Positions 52,079-60,181 of a stretch of DNA of 64,000 nt are shown one piece after another (position 1 is the first letter of the stretch; each line of letters begins with the position of its first letter). Source of the DNA: Pseudomonas bharatica CSV86 (GTDB taxonomy: Bacteria; Pseudomonadota; Gammaproteobacteria; Pseudomonadales; Pseudomonadaceae); assembly GCF_000319305.2 (NCBI RefSeq), contig NZ_AMWJ02000002.1:248001-312000 (forward strand), read 5' to 3'. The notes beneath the pieces are model-generated. The model searched no databases. It was not told where the DNA came from and saw only the letters and a list, made by a program, of their open reading frames with translations. Made by a program: the position numbers and the translations under genes.

Positions 52079-53356
52079 TCAGATGGTTGATAGATCGACT
52101 CCGTAGTTGAGTTCCTCTGCGAAGTCCGGCAGTCCGTAACCGATGGTTTTCTTGTAGAAAGGAGAGACCTTCGCAGTCGGTGCCTTCTTCTTGTGCTTCG
52201 TGGTGTAGAGCATTCGTGCCCGCATCACCTCGAAGGAGTAACCGCGCCCTTCACGGTTCTTGTCCTTGGCCAGTCGGTTGATGGACTCCGTGTAAGCGTT
52301 GGTGACGGGCATGTCCGTCTCGAAGTAGGTCATGGTCTCTTCGCGCCAGTTTCCCACTGCCCTGACCAGATCGCTCCAGACTTCCTTTTGGCCCTTCGGG
52401 ATGGTGGCTATCCACTCGTCCAGGGCGGCTTCTGCCTGGAGCCGTGTGGTGGCGTCCCAGATGCCGTAGAAGCGCTCCTTGTGCTCGTAGGCGGCCAGCA
52501 GTTGCGGGAACGCGCCTGTCCAGGTCTCCATGATGAGGCGCTCCCGGTCTGAGACTTCGTGAGCGCGTTTCAGCAGGATTTTCCGGTCTCCCTTGAGAGT
52601 CCGGCTCTGGGACGGTTTCAGCTCCTTTCTGAGGCCCTTGCGCACTCTCTCTAGGGCATCGTTGGCCATGCGCACCACATGGAACTTATCGACCACGATA
52701 CGGGCCTGGGGCAGCACAGCCTTGACCGCTGCCCGGTAGGGGTTCCACATGTCCATGCTGACGATCTCGACCTTCTGCCGGTCTTTCAGCTTCATCAGGT
52801 AGTTGGTCACCACGTCCTGGCGGCGGGTGGCCAGCAGGTCGAGCAGGGTTCGCTCCTCAATGTTGGTCAGAATGCAGCGGTAGCGCTTGTTCAGGTATAG
52901 CTCGTCAATGCCCAGGATGCGGGGCGTCTCGAAGCGGTGCCAGCGCCCCAGGAACTCGGCGCGGGCGTTGAAGATGTCGCGCACCGTCTTCTCGTCCAGG
53001 CCGGTCTGTGCCGCCACAAAGGTGTAGGGGTGGTTGAAGGATTCCTTCTCCACGTACTCATGCAGCCGCAGTGTCATACGGAATCCGTCCACCATCTCCG
53101 GTAGCTGGGGCCTGAATGTTGTCTTGCAGGCCCGGCAGGTGTATCGGCGGCGGACCACCCAGAGAGTGACCCGCTTGCCGTGGATGGGCAGATCACGATA
53201 GGGAACGTCACGCTTGCCGAACCGCACGAACTCACCCTGCACGCCGCACCCCTCGCAGGCTACTGGTGTAGGTGCTTCAAGCCGAAAATGTATGTCTTCA
53301 TTCTGCTCATCAGAATCCACCAACTGGTACCCAGGAAGGCTTAACGAATTAATCAT
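52079..53356 (-). CDS. tnpA: ISL3-family transposase (intact, inner element)
   Basis: 425 aa, complete: Cys4-type N-terminal domain (CEGCGVQGEFVRFGKRDVPY, YTCRACKTTF), DDE catalytic domain and the C-terminal ending YGLPDFAEELNYGVDLSTI. It would move its own element by binding the terminal repeats, and because the ends are nearly the same it could also mobilise the outer one, whose own gene is broken. The first 36 residues (MINSLSLPGYQLVDSDEQNE...) differ strongly from the outer copy, while the rest is the same. Confidence 0.95.
   Translation of the reverse strand: MINSLSLPGYQLVDSDEQNEDIHFRLEAPTPVACEGCGVQGEFVRFGKRDVPYRDLPIHGKRVTLWVVRRRYTCRACKTTFRPQLPEMVDGFRMTLRLHEYVEKESFNHPYTFVAAQTGLDEKTVRDIFNARAEFLGRWHRFETPRILGIDELYLNKRYRCILTNIEERTLLDLLATRRQDVVTNYLMKLKDRQKVEIVSMDMWNPYRAAVKAVLPQARIVVDKFHVVRMANDALERVRKGLRKELKPSQSRTLKGDRKILLKRAHEVSDRERLIMETWTGAFPQLLAAYEHKERFYGIWDATTRLQAEAALDEWIATIPKGQKEVWSDLVRAVGNWREETMTYFETDMPVTNAYTESINRLAKDKNREGRGYSFEVMRARMLYTTKHKKKAPTAKVSPFYKKTIGYGLPDFAEELNYGVDLSTI
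52183..53261 (-). repeat. 1.08-kb inverted repeat, arm 2 (tnpA of inner element)
   Basis: Counterpart of 50943-52020. The arms are 162 bp apart, so the pair could form a large cruciform or support inversion. Confidence 0.88.
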
Positions 53357-53368
53357 CTCCCGCCTTGA

Positions 53369-54403
53369 TCAGAAAAACAGGTAGGTGGCGTAACCGGCAA
53401 TCATCGCCATAGCAAAAATGACTGCTAAAAACGCCGCTAAAAGCTTCAGCGTGAACAAAGAGCGCAACAGAATGAGCTCAGTCAGGCTGGCTCCGGCACT
53501 GCCGATGATCAACGCTAGCACCGTCCCGGCACCCACGCCTTTGGCCATCAGAGCCGCTGCCAGAGGTATGACGGCTTCAGCGCGAATATACAACGGCACG
53601 CCGATGACAGCGGCAACTGGAATGGCAAAGGGATTATCTGGGCCTGCATACTGCTCCAATAAGTCAGTGGGCATGAAACCATAGATCACGCTGCCAATCG
53701 CAATACCGATGAGCAGGTAAGGCAACACATCGATAAAGTCCGACCAAGCTTCCCGCCACACACCACTGTACTTCCCTTCTTTCTTAACCGTGACAGTGGG
53801 TTGACTGTCACAGCATTCGCTAGACGTAGAGACTGTTGTCTTCCTATCAGCCCCGCAAGAAGCCGTCTTCGGAGTGGTGTCGCAGCTGTTGGTGCCGCAA
53901 CTCGATGCGGTCGATGTAGCACTGCACGGGCTTGCTGATGAACTACATCCACTGCTCTCTTGTGTCGCCGTCCGGCGCACATAACGCTCGAAGCCAAGCG
54001 TGTGAAGCAGCCATCCGGCACCTACCGCGACCACCAAAGCGGCGAGCACATAGATAGCAGTAAGTGTCCATCCAAACGTGGCAACCAGCAGGCCGACGAC
54101 GATAGGATTCAGCAACGGAGATGAGAAAAGAAACACCATCATCGGCCCAAAACCGGCCCGTGCCCGAATCAACCCTTTCAACATGGGGATAGTCGAGCAA
54201 CTACAGAAGGGCGTTATAGCTCCTAAACCAGCAGCAAGAAAATAGCCTCGCTTCCCACTGGAAGTCAGTAACGCTTCCACCTTGGATGGTGGGATGTGAC
54301 GTTGAAGAACTCCGACCAGCAAGCTAATGCCAATGAATAAAACCGATAGCTCGATAGCGAGAAAGGCGAACATGCCTAGAGCGTCTTGGAGTTGAGATGA
54401 CAT
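53369..54403 (-). CDS. Permease (UPF0718/ArsP-like) with Cys-rich central loop
   Basis: 344 aa with about eight membrane helices in two halves. The first has GLGAITPFCSCSTIPMLKGL, the second YIRAEAVIPLAAALMAKGVG, both conserved elements of the DUF318/UPF0718 permeases. Between them is a long hydrophilic loop dense in cysteines (ESSGCSSSASPCSATSTASS, CGTNSCDTTPKTASCGADRK, SSECCDSQP). Related ArsP proteins export organic arsenicals. The Cys-rich loop and the linked ArsR protein suggest thiophilic metal or metalloid export. The substrate is inferred only. Confidence 0.8.
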   Translation of the reverse strand: MSSQLQDALGMFAFLAIELSVLFIGISLLVGVLQRHIPPSKVEALLTSSGKRGYFLAAGLGAITPFCSCSTIPMLKGLIRARAGFGPMMVFLFSSPLLNPIVVGLLVATFGWTLTAIYVLAALVVAVGAGWLLHTLGFERYVRRTATQESSGCSSSASPCSATSTASSCGTNSCDTTPKTASCGADRKTTVSTSSECCDSQPTVTVKKEGKYSGVWREAWSDFIDVLPYLLIGIAIGSVIYGFMPTDLLEQYAGPDNPFAIPVAAVIGVPLYIRAEAVIPLAAALMAKGVGAGTVLALIIGSAGASLTELILLRSLFTLKLLAAFLAVIFAMAMIAGYATYLFF

Positions 54404-54421
54404 TCAATATTACTCCTATAT

Positions 54422-54437
54422 TTCTAGTATTGTCGAA
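54422..54437. promoter_or_regulatory. Candidate ArsR operator 1
   Basis: TTCTAG-N5-TCGAA, 19 bp upstream of the permease start. Confidence 0.5.
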
Positions 54438-54483
54438 ATGATGTACGCAGCCTACTTGCGTTTATCCGACCTGTCAACTATAA

Positions 54484-54499
54484 TTCTAGAAACATCGAA
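54484..54499. promoter_or_regulatory. Candidate ArsR operator 2
   Basis: Second TTCTAG-N5-TCGAA copy, 15 bp before the regulator start, so each divergent promoter has one copy. Confidence 0.5.
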
Positions 54500-54514
54500 T
54501 TATTGGGGCGTGCT

Positions 54515-54829
54515 ATGGATCACGAAAAGGTTGCAGCCAGCTTAGCTGAGCTAGGGAATAGTCACCGACTGTCCGTGTTCCGCTTTCTGGTCAAAGCTGG
54601 CCATGATGGGGCTTCGGTCGGAGATATCCAGAAGGGGCTGGGTATTCCTGCTTCGACGCTATCACATCACCTTGCGCGCATGGCCAAGGTAGGGCTGATC
54701 CGGCAGGAGAAACATAGCCGCACGATTGTCTGTATACCCGAGTATGGGCACCTAGAGAATTTGATCGGTTTCTTACAAGAGGAATGTTGTGCAGGTGTCC
54801 GGATTGCGCATGAACCAGAACCGCTTTGA
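54515..54829 (+). CDS. ArsR/SmtB-family metalloregulator
   Basis: 104 aa from ATG 54515. Winged HTH with LAELGNSHRLSVFRFLVKAG and the recognition helix GIPASTLSHHLARMAKVGLI. The C-terminal EECCAGVRI provides vicinal cysteines that could sense a thiophilic metal(loid). It is divergent from the permease; release from the paired operators would switch both genes on. Confidence 0.85.
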   Translation: MDHEKVAASLAELGNSHRLSVFRFLVKAGHDGASVGDIQKGLGIPASTLSHHLARMAKVGLIRQEKHSRTIVCIPEYGHLENLIGFLQEECCAGVRIAHEPEPL

Positions 54830-55005
54830 CGCTTGCCCAGCTCTCGCTGTCCTCCCTAGTCAGCATCGCTATGAAGACTCAGGCGAAGGTGGAAACAGAA
54901 AATTGGCAGTAGAGTAGGCTGAAGAGGATCAATCAGATAATCCGCTGAGAAAGATTTTCTTCTTTACATCTTTGGCATTTTATCAACCAGAAATTCCGGA
55001 TACCC

Positions 55006-55117
55006 GAAGAAGGCACCGACTGCGAAGGTCTCTCCTTTCTACAAGAAAACCATCGGTTACGGACTGCCGGACTTCGCAGAGGAACTCAACTACGGAGTCG
55101 ATCTATCAACCATCTGA
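55006..55117 (+). pseudogene. tnpA: Severed 3' end of the outer element's tnpA
   Basis: After the 8-bp duplication the frame APTAKVSPFYKKTIGYGLPD continues to STI and TGA 55117, exactly the segment missing from the plus-strand tnpA at 50835. Confidence 0.9.
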
Positions 55118-55175
55118 GGGTGGTATCAGATTGATGGGGTGAAGGTGCCCCATCAACCATTAAATCCGTATACCC

Positions 55176-55802
55176 GGAATTCCCTGGGGCTCAGGGGTTG
55201 TAGCCATTAAGGTCCACCAAGCCCATCTCGAAGATGCGCAAGCTGCGCGGCTGCCGCTTGATGAAGTCGAGCAACAGCCCGCCCATGGCTTTCTGCGCCC
55301 GCTCTTCGACCAGCACGTTGCACAGCGGTTTTTCCCCCTTTTCCAGGTCAAGGACGAAGCGACCACGGCGGTCGACATCGCCGATCAGCGTCGAGAGGTC
55401 AAGGTCCATGGCCAGGGTGAACCCGTCGGCCTCGCTGAAATCGAAGCAGGTCAGCAGCCGCGGCATGCTGTCCATCAGGTTCTGCACCAGGCTGAAGCTG
55501 CCACCGATCACCTCGACCGACAACCTGACCCGGGCCATGGGCAGCGCTGCCGGTTCGAAGGAAATCCGTGGCGCACCGAAGGTCAGGTTCTGGAAAGTGG
55601 CGAGCATGCTTTGCTCATCGGTCAGCGACACCGTGCCACTGAACGGCGGCATCAGGCGGAAATCGCTGAGCCCGCTGACGTATTGATGGCGCAGCAGGTG
55701 GTTGATACGGTCGCGGCTGAAGGCGGCGATGGCGCCCCAGCCGAGGGTGACCGGCTTGTCGCGCATGCGCGCCAGCAATGCTTGCAGGGTATGTTCCGAC
55801 AT
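55176..55802 (-). pseudogene. 5' part of the transposon-split family A gene (copy 3)
   Basis: ATG 55802 (MSEHTLQALLARMRDKPVTL). The N-terminal domain of family A: a helical start, GWGAIAAFSRDRINHLLRHQ, VRLSVEVIGGSFSLVQNLMD and DLEKGEKPLCNVLVEE. It stops at 55191 as sequenced. Adding one base to the G4 run 55194-55197 gives NPLSPREF and leads straight into the transposon target site and the 3' part at 48810. So this gene has both a true insertion and a probable consensus error. It is preceded by copy 2 with a 15-bp gap, in one operon. Confidence 0.78.
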
Positions 55803-55817
55803 GATGGTGACTCCCTC

Positions 55818-58156
55818 TCAGGGCTTGCCTGGCTTGTGCTCCAGGCATTTGGCCTGGACTTCGAGCGCCTGTTTGATATCAAGCAACGGGATCGGCAGGA
55901 TGATGTGGCCCCTGGACTTGAAAGGCCCCATTGCGTAAAGCGCCTCGATCACGGCGAACTTGTGCTGGCCGGCTGGATCGATCTTGAATAAACCGTCGGA
56001 GCTGATCGTTCCGGAACCGGCAACCAGCGTGAGCGTCATGTATTCGTCCGGGGGCACGTCCTCCATTTCATGCCTGAACGTCAACTGCACCTCGTCCGGA
56101 TTGTCGGTCTTCTCGTATTTAATAGTCAGGCTGCCCTGGACGTGGGTCACCACAACGTAGCTGGACACCTTGGAGCCCGTGCTCTTGTTCTCCACCACCA
56201 CTTCCTCGACGAGGATATGGACGTCCTTCTTCGGCCCGGGCTTGAACGCCTTGTCACCGAACTCGACGTTGCTCGGCACGATCTCCGAGCCGGAACTGGG
56301 GTCGGCGATCGACCAGACCAGCTCGCCGTCACCGAGGGTGCCCGCCGACATTTCCCGGAGCACCCCGCTGTCCACCCCATGGACACCACCAGCGGGTTGA
56401 GGGCAATGTCCCGGCTGACGATGCTGACCAGCGCACTCTGGCGGTAGTCGCCCACCGTGGCCGTGACCCTGACCCGGGTGAAGCTGCCATCGAGCTCGCT
56501 CTTCTTCGGCGCGGTATACACTCCGCTGGCGCTGATGCTGCCGACCTTGTCGGACGAACCCGGGACCTTCTCCACCGACCAGGTAACACCGCTGACCGGC
56601 GGCACCGTCTTGAACGTCACCTGGCCTTCGGGGCCGACCTTCTCGTCCATGGGCGTGATGGAGAAATGAGTGAGGGAGGGAGAGACATCACCGATCAGGA
56701 ACATATCGCGAGGCTGGTGTACGTCCTTGAGCACTACCACGTTGTCGCCCCTGAACAGGATGCTGTTGAGGCGAAATATATCGATGGCCGACGCTGGTTC
56801 CGAGAATCTCGCCAGGGTGTCGAACAGCCGCTGCGTCAATTGCGGCTCGAGGAGATCGGTGATCTCCCCGAAGTTTTCGATCACCGGAGGATAATCATGC
56901 ACACCGGGACTCACCTTCAGGCGCTTCATCGGGGTCTCGTCCAGAGCCACCAGGCTCACCATGCCCGTCGCGCTGTCCAGCCGGGGTTCGAATGAACGGA
57001 TGATGTGCCAGGACGCATCGGCCCAGAAGTCCTGCATCTGGTCATTTTGCAGGAAGACTGTCAGGCGCAGCCGCGAAAAGCCTTTCCAGTCCAGCGTGAT
57101 ACGGTCGTCGCTGAACTTGCAGGTCAAGACTACATCATCGTCGGCCAGCGGGAAGGCGAGCACTCGGGCGGTGATCTCCTTGAAGGTCGCGCTGCTGCCG
57201 GTGATATCGGGCCCACTGGCGACACCTCGCAATACCCGCATATGATCGACGATGCCTTCCTGATAGCTGACCAGTTCGAAGTCATATTCGCTGCCGTCAT
57301 CGGCCAGGGCCCGGCAGCCCTCGGAAAAGATCCTGGCCATCAGGAAGTCGTGGCCCAGCAGCATGCTGGCAGAGAAACCATCCGGGATCAGGTACGGCTG
57401 GTCTTCGTCCTTGACCGCGATCTTGCCGTTCTCCTGGCCCAGGGTGGTGATGTACACCAGCACCGCCCCCGCACCATGCCGGATGGAATTCGGATCCTTG
57501 CCTCCGGGCGCCGCATGGGTGCGGATAAAGAACTCCTGGGGCACCAGGTACTGGCCAGGAACCACCTTGAGCTCGTTGAGTACGTGGATCTGCTGGTCCT
57601 CCGGCAGGCCCTTGAAATACTCATTGAGGAATTCCCCGCCGATCTTGCGTTCACGGTCGGTCGCCGCAAAGGTAAGCATGATGACTTCGAAGGTTTTATT
57701 GAGGTCGAGGTAGATCTTGCCATCCTCGCTGATCAGCCCCTCGGTTGCCTCGAGCTCGATGTCCATGTACACCAGCGGTCCCTGCAGGGCATCGATGGAG
57801 CTGATCCCGGCCACCTTTAGCTGGCCGGAGTCCGACTCCTCCAAAGACACCTGCGAACCGCCGATGACGTGCATGGTCAAGCGGGCTTTCGATCTGGCGA
57901 TGGTGGCGTTTTCGAAGGACAGCCGCCCGGCATCGAGGATGTAGTCGTAGGTCAGCTCGCGGGTCTTGCCCGAGGTCGGCACGTCCATATTGATGGGTTC
58001 CAGGTAGGTACCGGCGGTGAAACGCTCGATGTACTCCTGGAGCAGTACGGCATTGGTCTTGGCCCGGTCGTAAGCGACGATGCAGTTGAAGCCGCCGGTC
58101 CGCGAACCGCCGCGCAACCACTCAAGCATGTCGTCAAGGGAAGCTTTGGATTCCAT
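55818..58156 (-). CDS. Leaderless Ig-module protein (family A, copy 2; frameshifted as sequenced)
   Basis: ATG 58156 (MESKASLDDMLEWLRGGSRT). The N-terminal domain matches copy 1 (FNCIVAYDRAKTNAVLLQEY, TRELTYDYILDAGRLSFENA, GGEFLNEYFKGLPEDQQIHV). A middle part and Ig-like units GSISASGVYTAP and GTISSDGLFKI follow. The frame breaks at the C4 run 56375-56378. One added base restores VDSGVLREMSAGTLGDGELV to the stop at 55818, for 779 aa. No signal peptide. It lies 52 bp after the family B gene from the lux-box promoter at 60087. Function unknown. Confidence 0.75.
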
Positions 58157-58208
58157 GGTGTGTATCCTCTTTCGGTGCAGGGCTGCATAAGCAGGCGTTG
58201 GCTTGCGG

Positions 58209-60002
58209 TCAGGGTCTCAGGGGCAGGTTCAGGTCCTTGAAGGGGTAATAGCTGCCGCCGCCGTCGAAACTCACCTCGGCGGTCAGGGTGAAGTTCTGCC
58301 CCATTTGCAAGGATTCGAGGAACATGCGGATCAGCCTCGCCTCGATCTGCTCCGCCGCCACTTCGGCGGCGGTCACGGGCGCGGCGTTGCGTACCATCAG
58401 GCTGACCTGCTGGCCCCCGGCGTCCACTCCGCTGGCCTTGATGCTCAGCAACTGGCCCACGGCCATGAAGTACCACCTGGCCAGGACAAGGTCGGCCCCG
58501 GCAGCGGGAACCCTGGCCAGGGACAAGGCCCCGGAATCGGCCTGGACGATTTGCACATTGCTGTAGAGGCTGCGCGCGATCGGTTCGATCCGCAGGTTGA
58601 AAGGCACCGACTTGAGTGGCTCTTCGCCCTCGGGCGTCAGCTGGTAGAACACTTCGAAACGCTTGGTCTCGCCCGGGCCCATGTTGGCCGCGATGGCCGT
58701 GGAGGGAATGCGGAAGCGGCGTTCACGACCGTCGACCGGGGTGTCGGCGATATGCTGCCCACCTGCCGGATGACCGGCCCAGTGCACGGCCAGGCGATCG
58801 CCCGGGCCCAGCGGGAAGCTGTCCGGCACGTCGACGTAAGCGCCAGTGCGGGCATCGAAGGCCAGCAACACGCCCTTGTTTTCCCCGGCGCCGCCCTCGG
58901 CCGTGGCGTGCTCGACGTTTGGCGGTAGCAGGTTCAGCGGCGCGCGGATGTTAAGGGCCAGGTCTTCACTACTGTGGGCCACGCCCTCGCGGGCATACTG
59001 GTGGAACACCCGCACCTGGCTGCCGATATTGGCCTGCAGCCAGTGGGCCTCGATCAGCACCTCGATCACCCCGCTATCGATGGCCGAGGTATCGATGCGC
59101 AGCGACTTGATCACGCTGTCGGCATCGCGTCCGCCAATCCAGTGCACCAGCAGGCGGTCGCCGTCCTGGATGTCCGGCCAGGGCGCGATGCGCAGGTACA
59201 GGCCATCGGGGAAATGCCCGGGATCGAGGCTGTCGCCATCATGCCCCTCGACTTGCGGCGCCGGCAGGCGCGCGGAGTCCGCCGGGCGAATCCGGAAAGT
59301 CTGCACTGCCGAGTCACTGGCCTGCTCGCCCGAGGCGTATTCGACGCGGTAGCTGACCTCGGCATGACCGCCCTCGATCCAGCTCAACTGGCTCTTGGGC
59401 ACCTGCCAGACCAGCGGTTTGCCGACATCGGCGGCGCTCAGCTCCTTGGGCTGCGACCAGGTGTCATCCGGCTCCCCGTCGTCGTAATAACCGGCAAAAC
59501 TGAGGATCACCTTGTCTCGCGGACGCATGGCCAGGTACGGCGGGACCACCGCCGGGGTGGTGCTGCCGATGACGCTGCCGGAGTCCAGGGCCAGGTCGTG
59601 GGAGTCACGCATCTGCGCCACCGGCAACAAGGCAGCCTGCTGCGGGCGTACCCCGACATAGCAGAACTGGCGCAGCGACTCCGGACCACGCTCGCCCCCC
59701 TGCAGCGCGACCGAGTAGGAGTACATGGCCCAGCCCTGGTCCAGGGCGTTCAGCAGGCTGCCCCTGATAGCGATCGACAAGCCCATCTCCGGATCGTAGT
59801 TGGAGTCGTCGATTTCAATCACTTCGCCGGCGTAGTCATAGGCCGCGCTGTCCTGGCCGCAGCCACGCCACACTGGATAGACCTCGTCGCCCAGGGCAAT
59901 CCCCGGGTACTTGATCCAGGTGGCCAGATCCCCTCCAAGGTCCTCCAGGTCAATGGTGTCGCCGCGCAACAAGGGGATGGACGGCTTGGGTAAATCATTC
60001 AT
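58209..60002 (-). CDS. Leaderless beta-rich repeat protein (family B, copy 3)
   Basis: 597 aa, intact, ATG 60002. No signal peptide. Serial Ig-like units: IRGSLLNALDQGWAMYSYSV, KVILSFAGYYDDGEPDDTWS, DRLLVHWIGGRDADSVIKSL, DRLAVHWAGHPAGGQHIADT. The C-terminal domain (LARVPAAGADLVLARWYFMA ... LESLQMGQNFTLTAEVSFDG) is shared with the 37145 product. It heads the minus-strand operon that continues with family A copies 2 and 3 and rhs, and has lux-box-like site 5 with -10-like TACAAA. Function unknown. Confidence 0.78.
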   Translation of the reverse strand: MNDLPKPSIPLLRGDTIDLEDLGGDLATWIKYPGIALGDEVYPVWRGCGQDSAAYDYAGEVIEIDDSNYDPEMGLSIAIRGSLLNALDQGWAMYSYSVALQGGERGPESLRQFCYVGVRPQQAALLPVAQMRDSHDLALDSGSVIGSTTPAVVPPYLAMRPRDKVILSFAGYYDDGEPDDTWSQPKELSAADVGKPLVWQVPKSQLSWIEGGHAEVSYRVEYASGEQASDSAVQTFRIRPADSARLPAPQVEGHDGDSLDPGHFPDGLYLRIAPWPDIQDGDRLLVHWIGGRDADSVIKSLRIDTSAIDSGVIEVLIEAHWLQANIGSQVRVFHQYAREGVAHSSEDLALNIRAPLNLLPPNVEHATAEGGAGENKGVLLAFDARTGAYVDVPDSFPLGPGDRLAVHWAGHPAGGQHIADTPVDGRERRFRIPSTAIAANMGPGETKRFEVFYQLTPEGEEPLKSVPFNLRIEPIARSLYSNVQIVQADSGALSLARVPAAGADLVLARWYFMAVGQLLSIKASGVDAGGQQVSLMVRNAAPVTAAEVAAEQIEARLIRMFLESLQMGQNFTLTAEVSFDGGGSYYPFKDLNLPLRP

Positions 60003-60086
60003 GAGTCATTCCTATCAGTGGCCGGAATCAACCGGCAGGCCTTCGCTTGCAGTGGAGTTTTTGTACACCCCGCTACGCGTTGCCGG

Positions 60087-60106
60087 TACTGGCAGAACTA
60101 TCAGGT
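60087..60106 (-). promoter_or_regulatory. lux-box-like site 5
   Basis: TACTGGCAGAACTATCAGGT. 21 nt separate it from TACAAA (60065-60060) in front of the family B/family A/rhs operon. Confidence 0.7.
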
Positions 60107-60181
60107 TGCCAAATGCGCAACGGCAGTTACGCTTGATCAGCACGGCATTCGCCAATACGCCCGAAACGGCGTTGGGGACGC

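Larger units (their letters stand above)
52021..55005. mobile_element. Inner ISL3-family transposon with permease and ArsR passenger genes
   Basis: 2985 bp. The left end GGGTATACGGATTTAATGG and the right end (reverse complement) GGGTATCCGGAATTTCTGG are imperfect inverted repeats, flanked by the duplication GAAGAAGG. Gene content is tnpA and a permease on the minus strand and an ArsR-type regulator on the plus strand. It inserted into the C-terminal part of the outer element's tnpA. Confidence 0.92.
48811..55175. mobile_element. ISPpu12-like ISL3-family transposon carrying a second ISL3 element
   Basis: The left end GGGTAAGCGGATTAAATGG and the right end (reverse complement) GGGTATACGGATTTAATGG are imperfect terminal inverted repeats, flanked by an 8-bp duplication GGAATTCC, as is usual for ISL3. 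Removing the inner element and one copy of its target duplication leaves 3372 bp with merR, a CDF transporter, lspA and tnpA. That is the gene content I know for ISPpu12 of Pseudomonas putida, and I recall a similar length for it. It interrupts a family A gene. Confidence 0.92.
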
